Both the position numbers and the translations under genes were made by a program. Under the pieces are notes generated by a model. That model was not told the DNA's origin. It did not search any database and was given only the letters and a program-made list of their open reading frames with translations. A DNA stretch of 40,922 nucleotides from DIGJ01 sp031553075 (GTDB taxonomy: Bacteria; Bacillota; Clostridia; Lachnospirales; Lachnospiraceae): contig JAVBLX010000111.1 of NCBI GenBank assembly GCA_031553075.1, positions 1 through 40,922 of the forward strand, read 5' to 3'. Position 1 is the stretch's first letter. Each line of letters begins with the position of its first letter. Positions 31,122 through 40,889 of this stretch are shown piece by piece.

Positions 31122-33374
31122 CTATACCTCCTTTCCTTTTGTTTTGCCTTCCAGCTCTTCTTGAGACAGCTGGCTGCTGGCAATCTGCTGATATACTTCA
31201 TTATTTGCTAAAAGCTCTTCATGGCTTCCAATTCCGACAATCTTTCCATCTTCCAGAACTACAATTTTCTCTGCGTGGAGAATGGTACTGATACGCTGTG
31301 CCACAATAAGGACAACTGCGCCTTCTGTTTTCTTTTTCAGGGCGCTCCGAAGCGCTTGATCCGTCTTATAATCCAGCGCAGAAAAACTATCGTCAAAAAC
31401 ATAAATCTTGGGATTCTTGGCAATGGCCCGTGCAATGGACAGTCTTTGCTTTTGTCCGCCTGATACATTTCCACCGCTCTGGGCAATTTCAGCCTGATAT
31501 TGCTCTGGTTTTTCTGCTATAAAATCAGCTGCCTGGGCAATTTCAGCTGCTTCTTTTATCGTTGTTTCATTCTCTCCATCCAAACCAAAATTAATGTTTG
31601 ATTCAATCGTACCAGAGAATAAAACACCTTTTTGAGGGACAAAACCAATCTGCTCCCGCAAGTCATGCAAGGTCACATCCCGAATGTCTACCCCATCAAT
31701 AACAATTCTACCTTCTGTTACATCATAAAGTCGTGGAATCAGGTTAACCAGAGTAGATTTTCCACATCCAGTACTTCCAATAATCGCCGTCGTCTCTCCC
31801 ACTTTGGCGGTAAAATCAATATCCGTGAGAACATCTTCTTTGGCCTTATTATAACGAAAGTTTACATGCTCAAACCGAACGCCACTTCTAATTTCCGGCA
31901 TTCTTTCCGGCTGTTTGGGATCCAGAATGTGGGTTTTGCTGTTAAGCACCTCTTCGATACGTCCAGCTGCCACGGCTGCTCTTGGAAGCATAATGGAAAT
32001 CATGGTAATCATCAGGAAGGACATAACAATCTGCATGGTATAAGTAATAAATGCCATCATATCTCCAACCAGCAGATTTCCCATATCAATTCCATGAGCA
32101 CCCACCCATATAATCAATACCGTAATACCATTCATAATAAACATCATGGTTGGCATCATCAGAGCCATCGCGCGATTGGTAAATAATTGATTCTTCATTA
32201 AATCCATATTGGCGCCTTCAAACCGTTTTTCTTCGTGCTTCTCCCGGCTAAATGCCCGAATAACCGGAATGCCTAACAGTATTTCGCGGGATACCAGATT
32301 CAGTCGGTCAATCAGAATCTGCATCTTTTTAAACTTAGGCATTGCCACTACCATAAGAATTATTACCAAACAAAGGATTGCCCCTACTGCTACCGCAATA
32401 ATCCAAGTCATGGTGGAATTTGTCCGAAGAACCTTTATAATGCCCCCGATTCCGATAATTGGTGCATAAGCAACGATACGGAAAATCATGGTAAGAACCA
32501 TCTGTACCTGTTGAATATCGTTGGTAGAACGGGTAATCAAAGATGCTGTGGAAAATTCATTCATTTCACTATTGGAAAAGGATACTACCTTTTTAAATAT
32601 CTTGTTACGCAAATCCCGGCTGGTAACCGCTGCCAGCTTTGCAGACAAATAAGTAACCAAAATCGCTACAGCCATGGATAATAAAGCCAGTCCCAACATT
32701 TGCAGACCTGTCGTCTTCAGATAATCCATCTGCATCTTATCTAAATTGACACCAATCGCAGCATATTCCTGTTTTACAAAGGTTGTTGCCATGGAAGTTC
32801 CAATCATGTCAGCCATATCACCCATTTTTTCATTCATCTGGGTTTTCATACCTTCTATGGCTTCTGGCGGCATCTGAGCAAATACAGCGAAAATATCCGT
32901 CACCTGACTGGGATCCAGATGCATAGCCGCCAAAATCCCTTCCTGGATTTTAACAAATTCCTCACCATCGGAAGTCAGCATGGCAACCAGGGTTTCGGCT
33001 GGAATCACAATTTCACTGATACGGTCTAATTCCTCTTCTCCATCCTTGGGAAGCTTATCGTCCAGGAACTCATACATGGTTTCGGTCACGGTCGGATAGT
33101 TTTTCCGCTGCGTTGTTTCGTCCATCACTCCGTAGTAAGAATCCACCGTTTCTTTATCCGCTTCTGTCAAAAATAGCTTAATGTGGTTTAAAGAGGTCTC
33201 CGTAATGGCCTTGGGAATGGGTTTTTCAATTCCTCCATACTGAATACCAATATCAACAATTCGTGAGGTATATTCCGGCAATGCCAGTTCTGCATTGGCC
33301 TGAATAAACAAAAGGGCAATAATAAAAACCATGATATACCATGATTTCTTTGCAAACCTTAAAATCTTAATCAT
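31122..33374 (-). CDS. ABC exporter half-transporter with degenerate ATP site and extracytoplasmic insert
   Basis: The 750-residue subunit has TM1 at about residues 13-33, then an insert of roughly 170 residues outside the membrane (including YYGVMDETTQRKNYPTVTET and FAQMPPEAIEGMKTQMNEKM) before TM2. The remaining helices and an ATPase domain follow. Walker A is GSTGCGKSTL, the signature VSGGQKQR is intact, but Walker B is YVFDDSFSALD with Asp662 where the catalytic Glu should be. Together with the VSQGQ partner this makes one inactive and one active ATP site. The start overlaps marR by 8 bp. Confidence 0.93.
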   Translation of the reverse strand: MIKILRFAKKSWYIMVFIIALLFIQANAELALPEYTSRIVDIGIQYGGIEKPIPKAITETSLNHIKLFLTEADKETVDSYYGVMDETTQRKNYPTVTETMYEFLDDKLPKDGEEELDRISEIVIPAETLVAMLTSDGEEFVKIQEGILAAMHLDPSQVTDIFAVFAQMPPEAIEGMKTQMNEKMGDMADMIGTSMATTFVKQEYAAIGVNLDKMQMDYLKTTGLQMLGLALLSMAVAILVTYLSAKLAAVTSRDLRNKIFKKVVSFSNSEMNEFSTASLITRSTNDIQQVQMVLTMIFRIVAYAPIIGIGGIIKVLRTNSTMTWIIAVAVGAILCLVIILMVVAMPKFKKMQILIDRLNLVSREILLGIPVIRAFSREKHEEKRFEGANMDLMKNQLFTNRAMALMMPTMMFIMNGITVLIIWVGAHGIDMGNLLVGDMMAFITYTMQIVMSFLMITMISIMLPRAAVAAGRIEEVLNSKTHILDPKQPERMPEIRSGVRFEHVNFRYNKAKEDVLTDIDFTAKVGETTAIIGSTGCGKSTLVNLIPRLYDVTEGRIVIDGVDIRDVTLHDLREQIGFVPQKGVLFSGTIESNINFGLDGENETTIKEAAEIAQAADFIAEKPEQYQAEIAQSGGNVSGGQKQRLSIARAIAKNPKIYVFDDSFSALDYKTDQALRSALKKKTEGAVVLIVAQRISTILHAEKIVVLEDGKIVGIGSHEELLANNEVYQQIASSQLSQEELEGKTKGKEV

Positions 33375-33840
33375 ACTTTTTTTGTGCCTCCATTTCCTGT
33401 AATGTATATTTATATAAATTTTGCAGCTGAGTAAGGAGAACTTTCATATTCTCTTCTCCCATGCTGCAAATTATTTTTTCCATAATAAGCTTCTGCTTCT
33501 TTTTTTCCATATTAAAGGTCTCAAGCCCTTTCGGTGATACTTTTATATAAGTCACCCGCCGGTCCGTTTTGCTCTCCACACGCTCCACTAGTTCTTTTTC
33601 TTCCATTGAACGGAGCAATTTGGAAGCTGCCGGCATAGAAGATCCCATCTCTGCCGCCATTTCACTAATGGTGACCCCGCTTTCTGCTTCTTTCTCTATT
33701 TGCTTCCGCTTCGTGCATTCTACAATAGCAAGAATAACACAAAATTCTGCTGAAGACAGCTCCATGGAATTATTTATTTTCTTGCCTAACAAACGAAATT
33801 TATTCATGATTGCTATAAAATCTTTTGCCGACTCACGCAT
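33367..33840 (-). CDS. MarR-family transcriptional regulator
   Basis: The 157-residue winged-helix protein has helices around FCVILAIVECTKR, the recognition region VTISEMAAEMGSSMPAASKL and the wing VERVESKTDRRVTYIKVSPKG with the MarR 'D.R...' signature. GGAAAGGAG precedes the ATG. It overlaps the first transporter gene, so it very likely autoregulates the marR-ABC-ABC operon and responds to a transported compound. A palindrome GTTAA-CTA-TTAAC at 33931-33943 is a candidate operator. Confidence 0.93.
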   Translation of the reverse strand: MRESAKDFIAIMNKFRLLGKKINNSMELSSAEFCVILAIVECTKRKQIEKEAESGVTISEMAAEMGSSMPAASKLLRSMEEKELVERVESKTDRRVTYIKVSPKGLETFNMEKKKQKLIMEKIICSMGEENMKVLLTQLQNLYKYTLQEMEAQKKYD

Positions 33841-33930
33841 TTAGCACTCTCCTTTCCTTATCTCATATTATTTCTCATTATGTACGTTCCAAACATGCCA
33901 TACCTACCCATCCGAATAATACTTTACTTG

Positions 33931-33943
33931 GTTAACTATTAAC
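33931..33943. promoter_or_regulatory. Candidate MarR operator
   Basis: GTTAACTATTAAC is a 5-bp inverted repeat with a 3-bp centre, about 90 bp upstream of the marR ATG. It is next to TTGACC, which could be a -35 on the minus strand. The rest of the 417-bp gap is AT-rich, with the promoter of the plus-strand GGDEF/EAL gene at its far side. Confidence 0.35.
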
Positions 33944-34144
33944 ATGGTCAATGATTTATTATATTCCAATTCGTTTAAATGTCAATAAGTCCCATTTAAA
34001 AAAATTATAAATTTTCTATAAAATTCGATTCCATGTCATATACTTTACGGAATATCTGGTTCTTCCTTTTTTAGTTTTTCTCTTTCGCAATCTCTTCTTC
34101 TTTTGTGTTGTTTTGTTTTTTGTGGTTTTTTATTTTTGCACTTC

Positions 34145-34173
34145 TTGACAAAAAGTGATGTTTTTGCTATTAT
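34145..34173 (+). promoter_or_regulatory. SigA promoter of the GGDEF/EAL gene
   Basis: TTGACA (34145-34150), 17 bp, TATTAT (34168-34173): a perfect -35 and a five-of-six -10, about 85 nt upstream of the TTG start. Confidence 0.8.
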
Positions 34174-34257
34174 ATTAATAAGTGCGGTATTTTATTTTGC
34201 ATTTATGAATATTGTTTATATTTTTCACTTAAATCCATATTAAAGGAGACTAACATT

Positions 34258-36672
34258 TTGACAATCCGTAGAAAAATATTATTGATGATGATTGGTGTAT
34301 CCGTTATTCCAATCATTCTTATTGCGTTTATTATCTTATCCGCTAATATGAAAACCATTGAAAAATTACACATAAATCGTTTGGATTCCATTACTCATAC
34401 CTCAGCTAGTGCTTATACAGAAATCATCGGCTATCGGAAGGACGAGTTGCGGCTTCTTGCCTCCAGCTGGGGCATTCGAGACTTCATGACTGACATGGTT
34501 CAAAGCCAGAATAAAGACGTATCAGCTCAAGCATTAGTTGGAATCAACGACTATTTTCACACTTATGTTGAAACCATAAGCAGCTTTGATGATCTGCTTA
34601 TAACCGATATGAATGGTATTGTTATTACTGCTATCCATGATGAACTAGTCGGCATGGATTTATCCAATATGGATTACTTTAAAAGTATAAGGGATAATGG
34701 CAATCGTAACTACATCTCTTCCAGTAAGATTCATGACTCCTTATTTGCTCCGGAAGACCCCAATGCTAAGGCTCTGGCTCTCAGCACTTCCCTGTGTTCT
34801 GCTTCTGGAAAACGGCTTGGTGTACTGGTGGCATTTGTAGATGCTAACATCCTGGCACAGTTCTCCCATAGTATTTCCTTCGGAGAAACCGGTCTTTCCT
34901 TTGTAATTGATGCGGACAACTATATTTTATACCATCCGGAAGCAAGATTTTTTAATTCATGTACCACCGCCCCGGCACTTGCTAATCTGCTGGAACGTTA
35001 TCGAAAAAATGAGATTCCAAAATCCGATATTATCTATGATTCCATGGACGGTGTCCCTCGGATCTATTATTATGAAGTAATGGACGAAATCAGCTTAATT
35101 TTACTCCTTCGCCAGGATTATTCCGAATTTTCCGAAGATGAAACAAAAGCAATCCTGATTACTGTTGTTACCAGTGCTCTTGCACTTTTGGTGGTAATCC
35201 TTTTAAGTATTAAAATCTCAGGGAATATAACAAAGCCCATTCAGAAGTTAAATAAAGCGTTTGCCTCTGGCAATGAAAAGGGTGATTATTTTGTATGTGA
35301 CTTAAAAAGCTCCGATGAATTTGGTGATATGGCAACTAACTATAATCGTATGATTACCAAGCTGCAGGAACAATATATTCTACTAAAGGACGAGAAGGAT
35401 ATCAACGAGTATAATGCTCTCCATAACAAGCTGTCTCACTTATATAACCGCTATGCCTTTGAACAGGAGCTGTCCAGGCTTTTAGGACGGAATGTTTCTT
35501 ATGGTATTATCTTTCTTGATATTGATAACTTTAAACAGATAAACGATATATATGGACGTCCTATGGGTGACACTATATTAAATGAGTTTGGCAAGCGTTT
35601 ATTAGCTTCCCATGGTAAATTTGATCTTTGCGCCCATATTGGAGGAGATGAATTTCTTCTGGCCAAAGCTGGCTCTGCCCATGTGATACAAAATGCTCTG
35701 GATACACTTTTTGATGAGCTTAGTGTCCCCTTTGTCATTAATGATACCAACCTTGTCCTTAAGATAAGTGCCGGAATTTCCAGTTATCCTGATAACGGAA
35801 CCTCCGTTGAAGCCCTCATCAACAATGCCGATATATCCTTGCATGAGGTAAAGAAATCTGGAAAAGGTATCTATACCTTCTACTCTCCTGAAATGCGTAT
35901 CGGTCTAGAACGCTACAACAACATTATCCAGACCTTAAAAAACTGTATTTCGGAAAAAGAACTCTTCCTTATGTATCAACCCATCTACGACTCCAATACC
36001 ACCACGATTGTTGGATTTGAAGCATTGATGCGGATTATGAGTAAGGAATTCGGCTTGATTAGTCCTGTTGAATTTATTCCAATCGCAGAATATGAAAAAA
36101 ATTCCATGCTTCAGATTGGAAACTGGGCATTTGACTCAGCAACCGACTTTTTGCGCAGGTTAATTGATGAAAAATGCTTTGATGGTTACTTTGCTTTGAA
36201 TGTTTCCTCTCTTCAGTTGAGTCAGGATGATTTTGTTGACAGTATCTTGGAATGCCTTGACCGCAAACGCATACCATATAACCAGATACAATTGGAAATT
36301 ACTCGTGGAACGACCAAAGATGAGATGGATTTATATGCAAAGAAGCTAAGCCGTTTACATGAAGCTGGCATCCGGATCGCCCTGGATGATTTTAGTACCC
36401 ACCATTCCTGGTATTATTATCTGACTCATATGCCACTGGATGTTATCAAGCTGGATACTCCATTTTTCTTTGATATTGAAAGCGATAACCACGTAGCTAC
36501 CATTAATCATTCCATGATCGATCTGGTTCACCGTTTCGACCTGAAAATAACCGCTGAAGGTATCGAATCACAATCTGTTTTCTCTATTTTAAAAGACTAT
36601 GGATGTGACAGTATGCAGGGATTTTACCTCAATCAGCCATTGCGTGAGCCAAATATTATGGAATTATTGTGA
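34258..36672 (+). CDS. Membrane dCache-HAMP-GGDEF-EAL protein (cyclic-di-GMP turnover)
   Basis: The 804-residue protein starts at a TTG (34258-34260) behind AAAGGAG. TM1 is at about residues 10-28. A dCache-type extracytoplasmic sensor runs to about 290 (LLITDMNGIVITAIHDELVG, GKRLGVLVAFVDANILAQFS). TM2 and HAMP follow, then GGDEF with intact HIGGDEF at 462-466, but there is no RxxD inhibition site (GKFD instead). The EAL domain has FEALMR (588-590), ALNVSS, LEITRG, ALDDF, VIKLD, AEGIES and MQGF, so most metal and catalytic residues are present. Loop 6 is DDFSTHHSW instead of DDFGTGYSS. Both activities are possible; which one dominates cannot be read. Confidence 0.92.
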   Translation: MTIRRKILLMMIGVSVIPIILIAFIILSANMKTIEKLHINRLDSITHTSASAYTEIIGYRKDELRLLASSWGIRDFMTDMVQSQNKDVSAQALVGINDYFHTYVETISSFDDLLITDMNGIVITAIHDELVGMDLSNMDYFKSIRDNGNRNYISSSKIHDSLFAPEDPNAKALALSTSLCSASGKRLGVLVAFVDANILAQFSHSISFGETGLSFVIDADNYILYHPEARFFNSCTTAPALANLLERYRKNEIPKSDIIYDSMDGVPRIYYYEVMDEISLILLLRQDYSEFSEDETKAILITVVTSALALLVVILLSIKISGNITKPIQKLNKAFASGNEKGDYFVCDLKSSDEFGDMATNYNRMITKLQEQYILLKDEKDINEYNALHNKLSHLYNRYAFEQELSRLLGRNVSYGIIFLDIDNFKQINDIYGRPMGDTILNEFGKRLLASHGKFDLCAHIGGDEFLLAKAGSAHVIQNALDTLFDELSVPFVINDTNLVLKISAGISSYPDNGTSVEALINNADISLHEVKKSGKGIYTFYSPEMRIGLERYNNIIQTLKNCISEKELFLMYQPIYDSNTTTIVGFEALMRIMSKEFGLISPVEFIPIAEYEKNSMLQIGNWAFDSATDFLRRLIDEKCFDGYFALNVSSLQLSQDDFVDSILECLDRKRIPYNQIQLEITRGTTKDEMDLYAKKLSRLHEAGIRIALDDFSTHHSWYYYLTHMPLDVIKLDTPFFFDIESDNHVATINHSMIDLVHRFDLKITAEGIESQSVFSILKDYGCDSMQGFYLNQPLREPNIMELL

Positions 36673-36723
36673 TTTAGTCTGCCATATCTACAGGAATTCA
36701 CACACACAGCCAACCGAAATGAA

Positions 36724-36780
36724 CCGCCCGCTCTAAAGTCAGACCACAATCTAACCTTAGAGCGGGCGGCTCTTCTTTTA
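36724..36780. terminator. Intrinsic terminator between convergent signalling genes
   Basis: CCGCCCGCTCTAA (36724-36736) and TTAGAGCGGGCGG (36757-36769) form a 13-bp GC-rich stem, followed on the plus strand by CTCTTCTTTTATTTT. It ends the GGDEF/EAL transcript and may also serve the converging kinase gene. Confidence 0.9.
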
Positions 36781-36788
36781 TTTTAATA

Positions 36789-39700
36789 TTATGAAAGAAA
36801 TTTTCTTAATACCATCTGGAATTTATCAATGTCAATTGGTTTCTCAATATGACCATTCATTCCTTCCCTGATACATTGTGCTACTTCATCCTGCATTACA
36901 TTAGCTGTCATTGCTACAATTGGCACTTCCTTATATGGTTTATTACTTTGTCGTATCGCTATGGTAGTCTCATGTCCATCCATATAAGGCATAACGATAT
37001 CCATCAGAACAAGATCAAATTTCTGTTGTTCCAGGGCAGCAAGCGCTTCTCGTCCATCACTTGCAATTACAGGAACCACATCGAACAGCTTCATGATCCC
37101 CTCTGCTACTGCCTGATTAATCTCATTATCCTCGCAAAGAAGTACCTTCGCATTTGGGAAACTCACCCTGTTTTCCTTTGACATACCTGAAGTTTCTGGT
37201 ACTACACTGCAGATTTTCGTTAAAAAAGTAGAAGCCACAAAAGGTTTTTCGATAATGTCCACGATTCTTGCTTCTCTTAAAGCTTCCTCTGAAATAATAC
37301 GCCGCAGGTAGGCAGTTACTAACAGAAGCTTGGTATTTTCTGCCACTAAATTAATCTGATTAGCCAGCTCAATACCATCCTCTTTTCCAAGGACGTAATC
37401 AATTAGCACAATCGGAAATGGCGTTCCATTCTCAGCATACTCCCTTACCCTGTTCAGTGCTTCATTTGTGTTACTGGCTGTAACGGATTCTATCCCTGCC
37501 ATCTTTAATAAAGAAGACATGACAAATAATGCTCCTTCATCATCATCCACCAACAGAATCGTCCCAAGATTCCTTGTACTCTTACTGACGATTTCCTGGG
37601 TAAAAGCTCCCAATGTCATCTGATTGGTTGCATAGCGGAATGGAAGGGTTATCAGGAACTCCGTGCCCGCACCCAATTCACTTTCGATTCGGATGGAACC
37701 ATGCATCAGCTCCACCAGCTGTTTGGTTATTGACATTCCAAGTCCTGTTCCTGCCTTCTTACTTACATTACGGGAAAACTGTTCAAATGGAAGGAAGATT
37801 TTTTCAATCTGTTCCTTACTCATGCCAATCCCCGTATCCCTTACACTGAATTCCAGCGTAATATCATCTCTGGTGGCATCCACCACAACAACTGATAAGA
37901 TGATACTCCCTTCTGAGGTAAATTTGACCGCATTATCCAAAAGATTTTTAAGAATTTGCCACAACCTTGTTTTGTCACCAAACAGATAACAGGGCACATT
38001 CGGCTTCACATCCAGCAAGATTTCAACCGGCTTGTCTTCTAATACCTCTGCTGCTACCAGGAAGGAGTTTGTTATGGTCTCCTCCAGATTGAATTCATCT
38101 TCCAGAATGTCCAGCTTTTCTGCTTCAATCTTGGAAAAGTCAAGAATATCATTAATTATTGATAATAAATTCTTAGCGGATGAACTAATTTTAAAAAACA
38201 AATCACTATTTTCTGGTGTCTGATCTTTAAACAGCGCCAGTTGAGACAAACCAATGATTGCATTCATCGGTGTTCTGATTTCATGACTCATATTGGCTAA
38301 AAAGACACTCTTCATCTGATTTGCCTCTTTTTCCTGCTCTGCAGCCAGGGCTAAAAGCTCCGCACGTCTGGTCTCAGCAGAAATATTCTGACCAATGAGA
38401 ACAATACAGTTTTTGCCGCGGAAAACAATCTGATCCGCAAAGATTTTCATATGGATTCCATGTTCTTTGGTATATCCGGTCTCATATTCAAAAGAAACCG
38501 TCGTATGCTGCCATCGGGCAAAGAAACGTTCTACCAAAGGTATAAAATCAATCAATTTTCCTTCTTCTATTGTATGATATCCATAAATCTCCAAAAAATC
38601 CTTATTGATATATTCCAACTTATAATCGTTGATGTCCACAATGGCCATAGCAGTAGGCAAAGCATCTATCATCTTCTGAATATCTTCTTGAATTCTTACG
38701 ATATAATCTTTCTTGCTTTCCGACTCCTCTACATCAAAGGCAAACAATAAATAACCATCACAGTCGTTATAGCTTATTCTTCCAACATTCATAATATGAC
38801 GGTGTATCTCTCCATTGACCATAATCATCTGTACGACTTCGTCATTAACATACTCTTTATTTTCCAGCTCACTGATAATATGTTCATAAATTCTTGGATT
38901 TTTATAGAATGCTTCTACCGAATCACCACGCTTCATTCCCATTTTCTGCCGACAGTATTCATTTGAATCCACGATTTGGTTATCCACCACAAGTGCAAAG
39001 GATAATGGAGCGTTTTTAATAAAAGGTTCCACGTACTCAATAATGCTTCCAGACTCAAATTCCTTTCGGAGCAAATCAAGCTCTTGGTTTAAAATTCCGT
39101 TTTCCGTCAGAACAATTTCATTCTTTCTTCTCTGTTTCCATACGAAAACCAGTATGGTAATAAACAGAATAAGCAGAATACTTAATACCACTGCTATCAC
39201 CAGGCTGATTGACTGATGCTCCTCCCAAATGGGTATCGGGCGATTAATCTTCTCAAATCCTTCCGGAAGGCTTTTTAATGAAATTCCAAACCGTTTAGCA
39301 ATTTGAACATCAAAAGCCCATACATTAATAGACTCTGATGCATAAATAGACGAAATCGTTCCCATAGCAGAACCAGTCAATACTTCTCTTGCTTTCTGAC
39401 CGGCTGTAATACCCTGATTCCTGCCAGAAGACACCATCCCGCCAAAGGTTCCTTCTCCGATAAAAGAATCCACCAGACAAAATACTGGCATATCCGATGC
39501 CGCGGAAATTTCCTTTTGAATCTTATCTTCAGAAAGGAATGCATTATCCCGGTCAGTTACATAGGTTCCCAGAAGGACAATGGTTCCCTTTTTTAAATTC
39601 TTTATTGCCTCAACCAGTTCTTCATGAGATAGGTTTTCATTGTAGATAATATTCAGGTCTAAACTAAGCTTTTTAATTTGATTGAAAATATCATTTTGCC

Positions 39701-40889
39701 ATTTTCTTCCGGCATTACTATAATCATTGATAACATAGAGATTCTTTGCATCTGGATATATTTTTAGAATCTCCTTCACCGTAGCACTGACTGATATTGA
39801 TTCGGTGCAGCCAGTCACGTGGTCTTCCATTCCATAAATCATATCTGAATCAAAATCATTGATGCCACAATAAACAACCGGTATATTGGTAAAAAGAGAA
39901 TAATAATTTTCCCTGACAAATTCCAATGCATCATTATCGGACGCAATGATTACATCTGGACATCGATTCAAAAACATACTCCGAATATTCTTAGCAACCG
40001 TGCTTCTCTGCATTACCTGATTTTTAATCCTTCGTGCATCCAGGCTAATATTATAATATTGATAAGAAATATCACTGCCGATTCCTTCTTTTATACCCTT
40101 TTTTAACTCCCGTTCCCACTTCATTTCATCACTGTAGGAGGAGATGTGCAGGACCGCCTTTTCTTTTCCTGTCTTTACATTTTTTTTAATGTTCTCCGTA
40201 ATACCTTCTGCTTTCATATCCTCCAGAGCTGTCTTAAGCTCCGGAACCAGAAATTCGTATGACTTATTTACATAGAGATAGGCTGGCTTTGTTTCAATCA
40301 TGCCAGCTTTACGAACTCCCTTAGGAATCCAAGGAGTCTGTGAAAATGCATCTACCACAACATCAACTTCGTTGGTTAATAATGCGTTCCAAAGCTCCTG
40401 ATTGTCTATCCCAACTTCAAGTCCCAGGGCAGCTTCCGGAACCATAGAGGCCACGTACGGATGCTGTAAATTGTAAGCGACTGAGTAGCTCTTTAAATCA
40501 TCCCAGGTTTTTATTTGCTTTATCTTGGAATCATCTCTGATATACGCTTCTACTGCAATTTTAGAGACTGGCACGGGGACTCGTACTAACTGAGGATATG
40601 TATTTTCCAGACCATCTAACTGAGCTACCAGAATCTCCGCATCGCCATTGTTCACACTATCCGCCGCTGTTAGTACGCCAAGAGGTTCCACTGACATCTC
40701 ATAACCAATCCGCTGCAAGGCGTTGTACACGATCCTCTCCGTAATAATACTTCCATTATTTGGAGTTGCCACATGAATTTCCGTTTTGCCTTCTGCTGCT
40801 TGAACAGTAAGGGAAGATAGCCCTATCCCAAAAACAAACAGTGAACATCCCAGTAAAAATAAACCTGCTAGGCCATTTCTAACTTTCAT
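36789..40889 (-). CDS. Hybrid histidine kinase with two binding-protein-like sensor domains
   Basis: The 1366-residue protein has a signal peptide (about 1-32, ending VQAAEG). A type-2 solute-binding-protein-like domain comes next (about 36-235, IHVATPNNGSIITERIVYNA), then a second, type-1/ABC_sub_bind-like domain (about 245-545, CPDVIIASDNDALEFV; IPVVYCGIND). One TM is near 560-582. Two PAS-like regions follow, then HisKA with H869 in MSHEIRTPMN, HATPase_c (NLLDNAVKFTSEGS, GIGMSKEQIEK, GTGLGMS), receiver 1 with D1164 in LIDYVLG, and receiver 2 with D1297 in LMDIVMP. No HPt domain is present, so a partner is needed for output. GGAG precedes the ATG. No cognate DNA-binding regulator lies adjacent. 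Confidence 0.92.
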   Translation of the reverse strand: MKVRNGLAGLFLLGCSLFVFGIGLSSLTVQAAEGKTEIHVATPNNGSIITERIVYNALQRIGYEMSVEPLGVLTAADSVNNGDAEILVAQLDGLENTYPQLVRVPVPVSKIAVEAYIRDDSKIKQIKTWDDLKSYSVAYNLQHPYVASMVPEAALGLEVGIDNQELWNALLTNEVDVVVDAFSQTPWIPKGVRKAGMIETKPAYLYVNKSYEFLVPELKTALEDMKAEGITENIKKNVKTGKEKAVLHISSYSDEMKWERELKKGIKEGIGSDISYQYYNISLDARRIKNQVMQRSTVAKNIRSMFLNRCPDVIIASDNDALEFVRENYYSLFTNIPVVYCGINDFDSDMIYGMEDHVTGCTESISVSATVKEILKIYPDAKNLYVINDYSNAGRKWQNDIFNQIKKLSLDLNIIYNENLSHEELVEAIKNLKKGTIVLLGTYVTDRDNAFLSEDKIQKEISAASDMPVFCLVDSFIGEGTFGGMVSSGRNQGITAGQKAREVLTGSAMGTISSIYASESINVWAFDVQIAKRFGISLKSLPEGFEKINRPIPIWEEHQSISLVIAVVLSILLILFITILVFVWKQRRKNEIVLTENGILNQELDLLRKEFESGSIIEYVEPFIKNAPLSFALVVDNQIVDSNEYCRQKMGMKRGDSVEAFYKNPRIYEHIISELENKEYVNDEVVQMIMVNGEIHRHIMNVGRISYNDCDGYLLFAFDVEESESKKDYIVRIQEDIQKMIDALPTAMAIVDINDYKLEYINKDFLEIYGYHTIEEGKLIDFIPLVERFFARWQHTTVSFEYETGYTKEHGIHMKIFADQIVFRGKNCIVLIGQNISAETRRAELLALAAEQEKEANQMKSVFLANMSHEIRTPMNAIIGLSQLALFKDQTPENSDLFFKISSSAKNLLSIINDILDFSKIEAEKLDILEDEFNLEETITNSFLVAAEVLEDKPVEILLDVKPNVPCYLFGDKTRLWQILKNLLDNAVKFTSEGSIILSVVVVDATRDDITLEFSVRDTGIGMSKEQIEKIFLPFEQFSRNVSKKAGTGLGMSITKQLVELMHGSIRIESELGAGTEFLITLPFRYATNQMTLGAFTQEIVSKSTRNLGTILLVDDDEGALFVMSSLLKMAGIESVTASNTNEALNRVREYAENGTPFPIVLIDYVLGKEDGIELANQINLVAENTKLLLVTAYLRRIISEEALREARIVDIIEKPFVASTFLTKICSVVPETSGMSKENRVSFPNAKVLLCEDNEINQAVAEGIMKLFDVVPVIASDGREALAALEQQKFDLVLMDIVMPYMDGHETTIAIRQSNKPYKEVPIVAMTANVMQDEVAQCIREGMNGHIEKPIDIDKFQMVLRKFLS

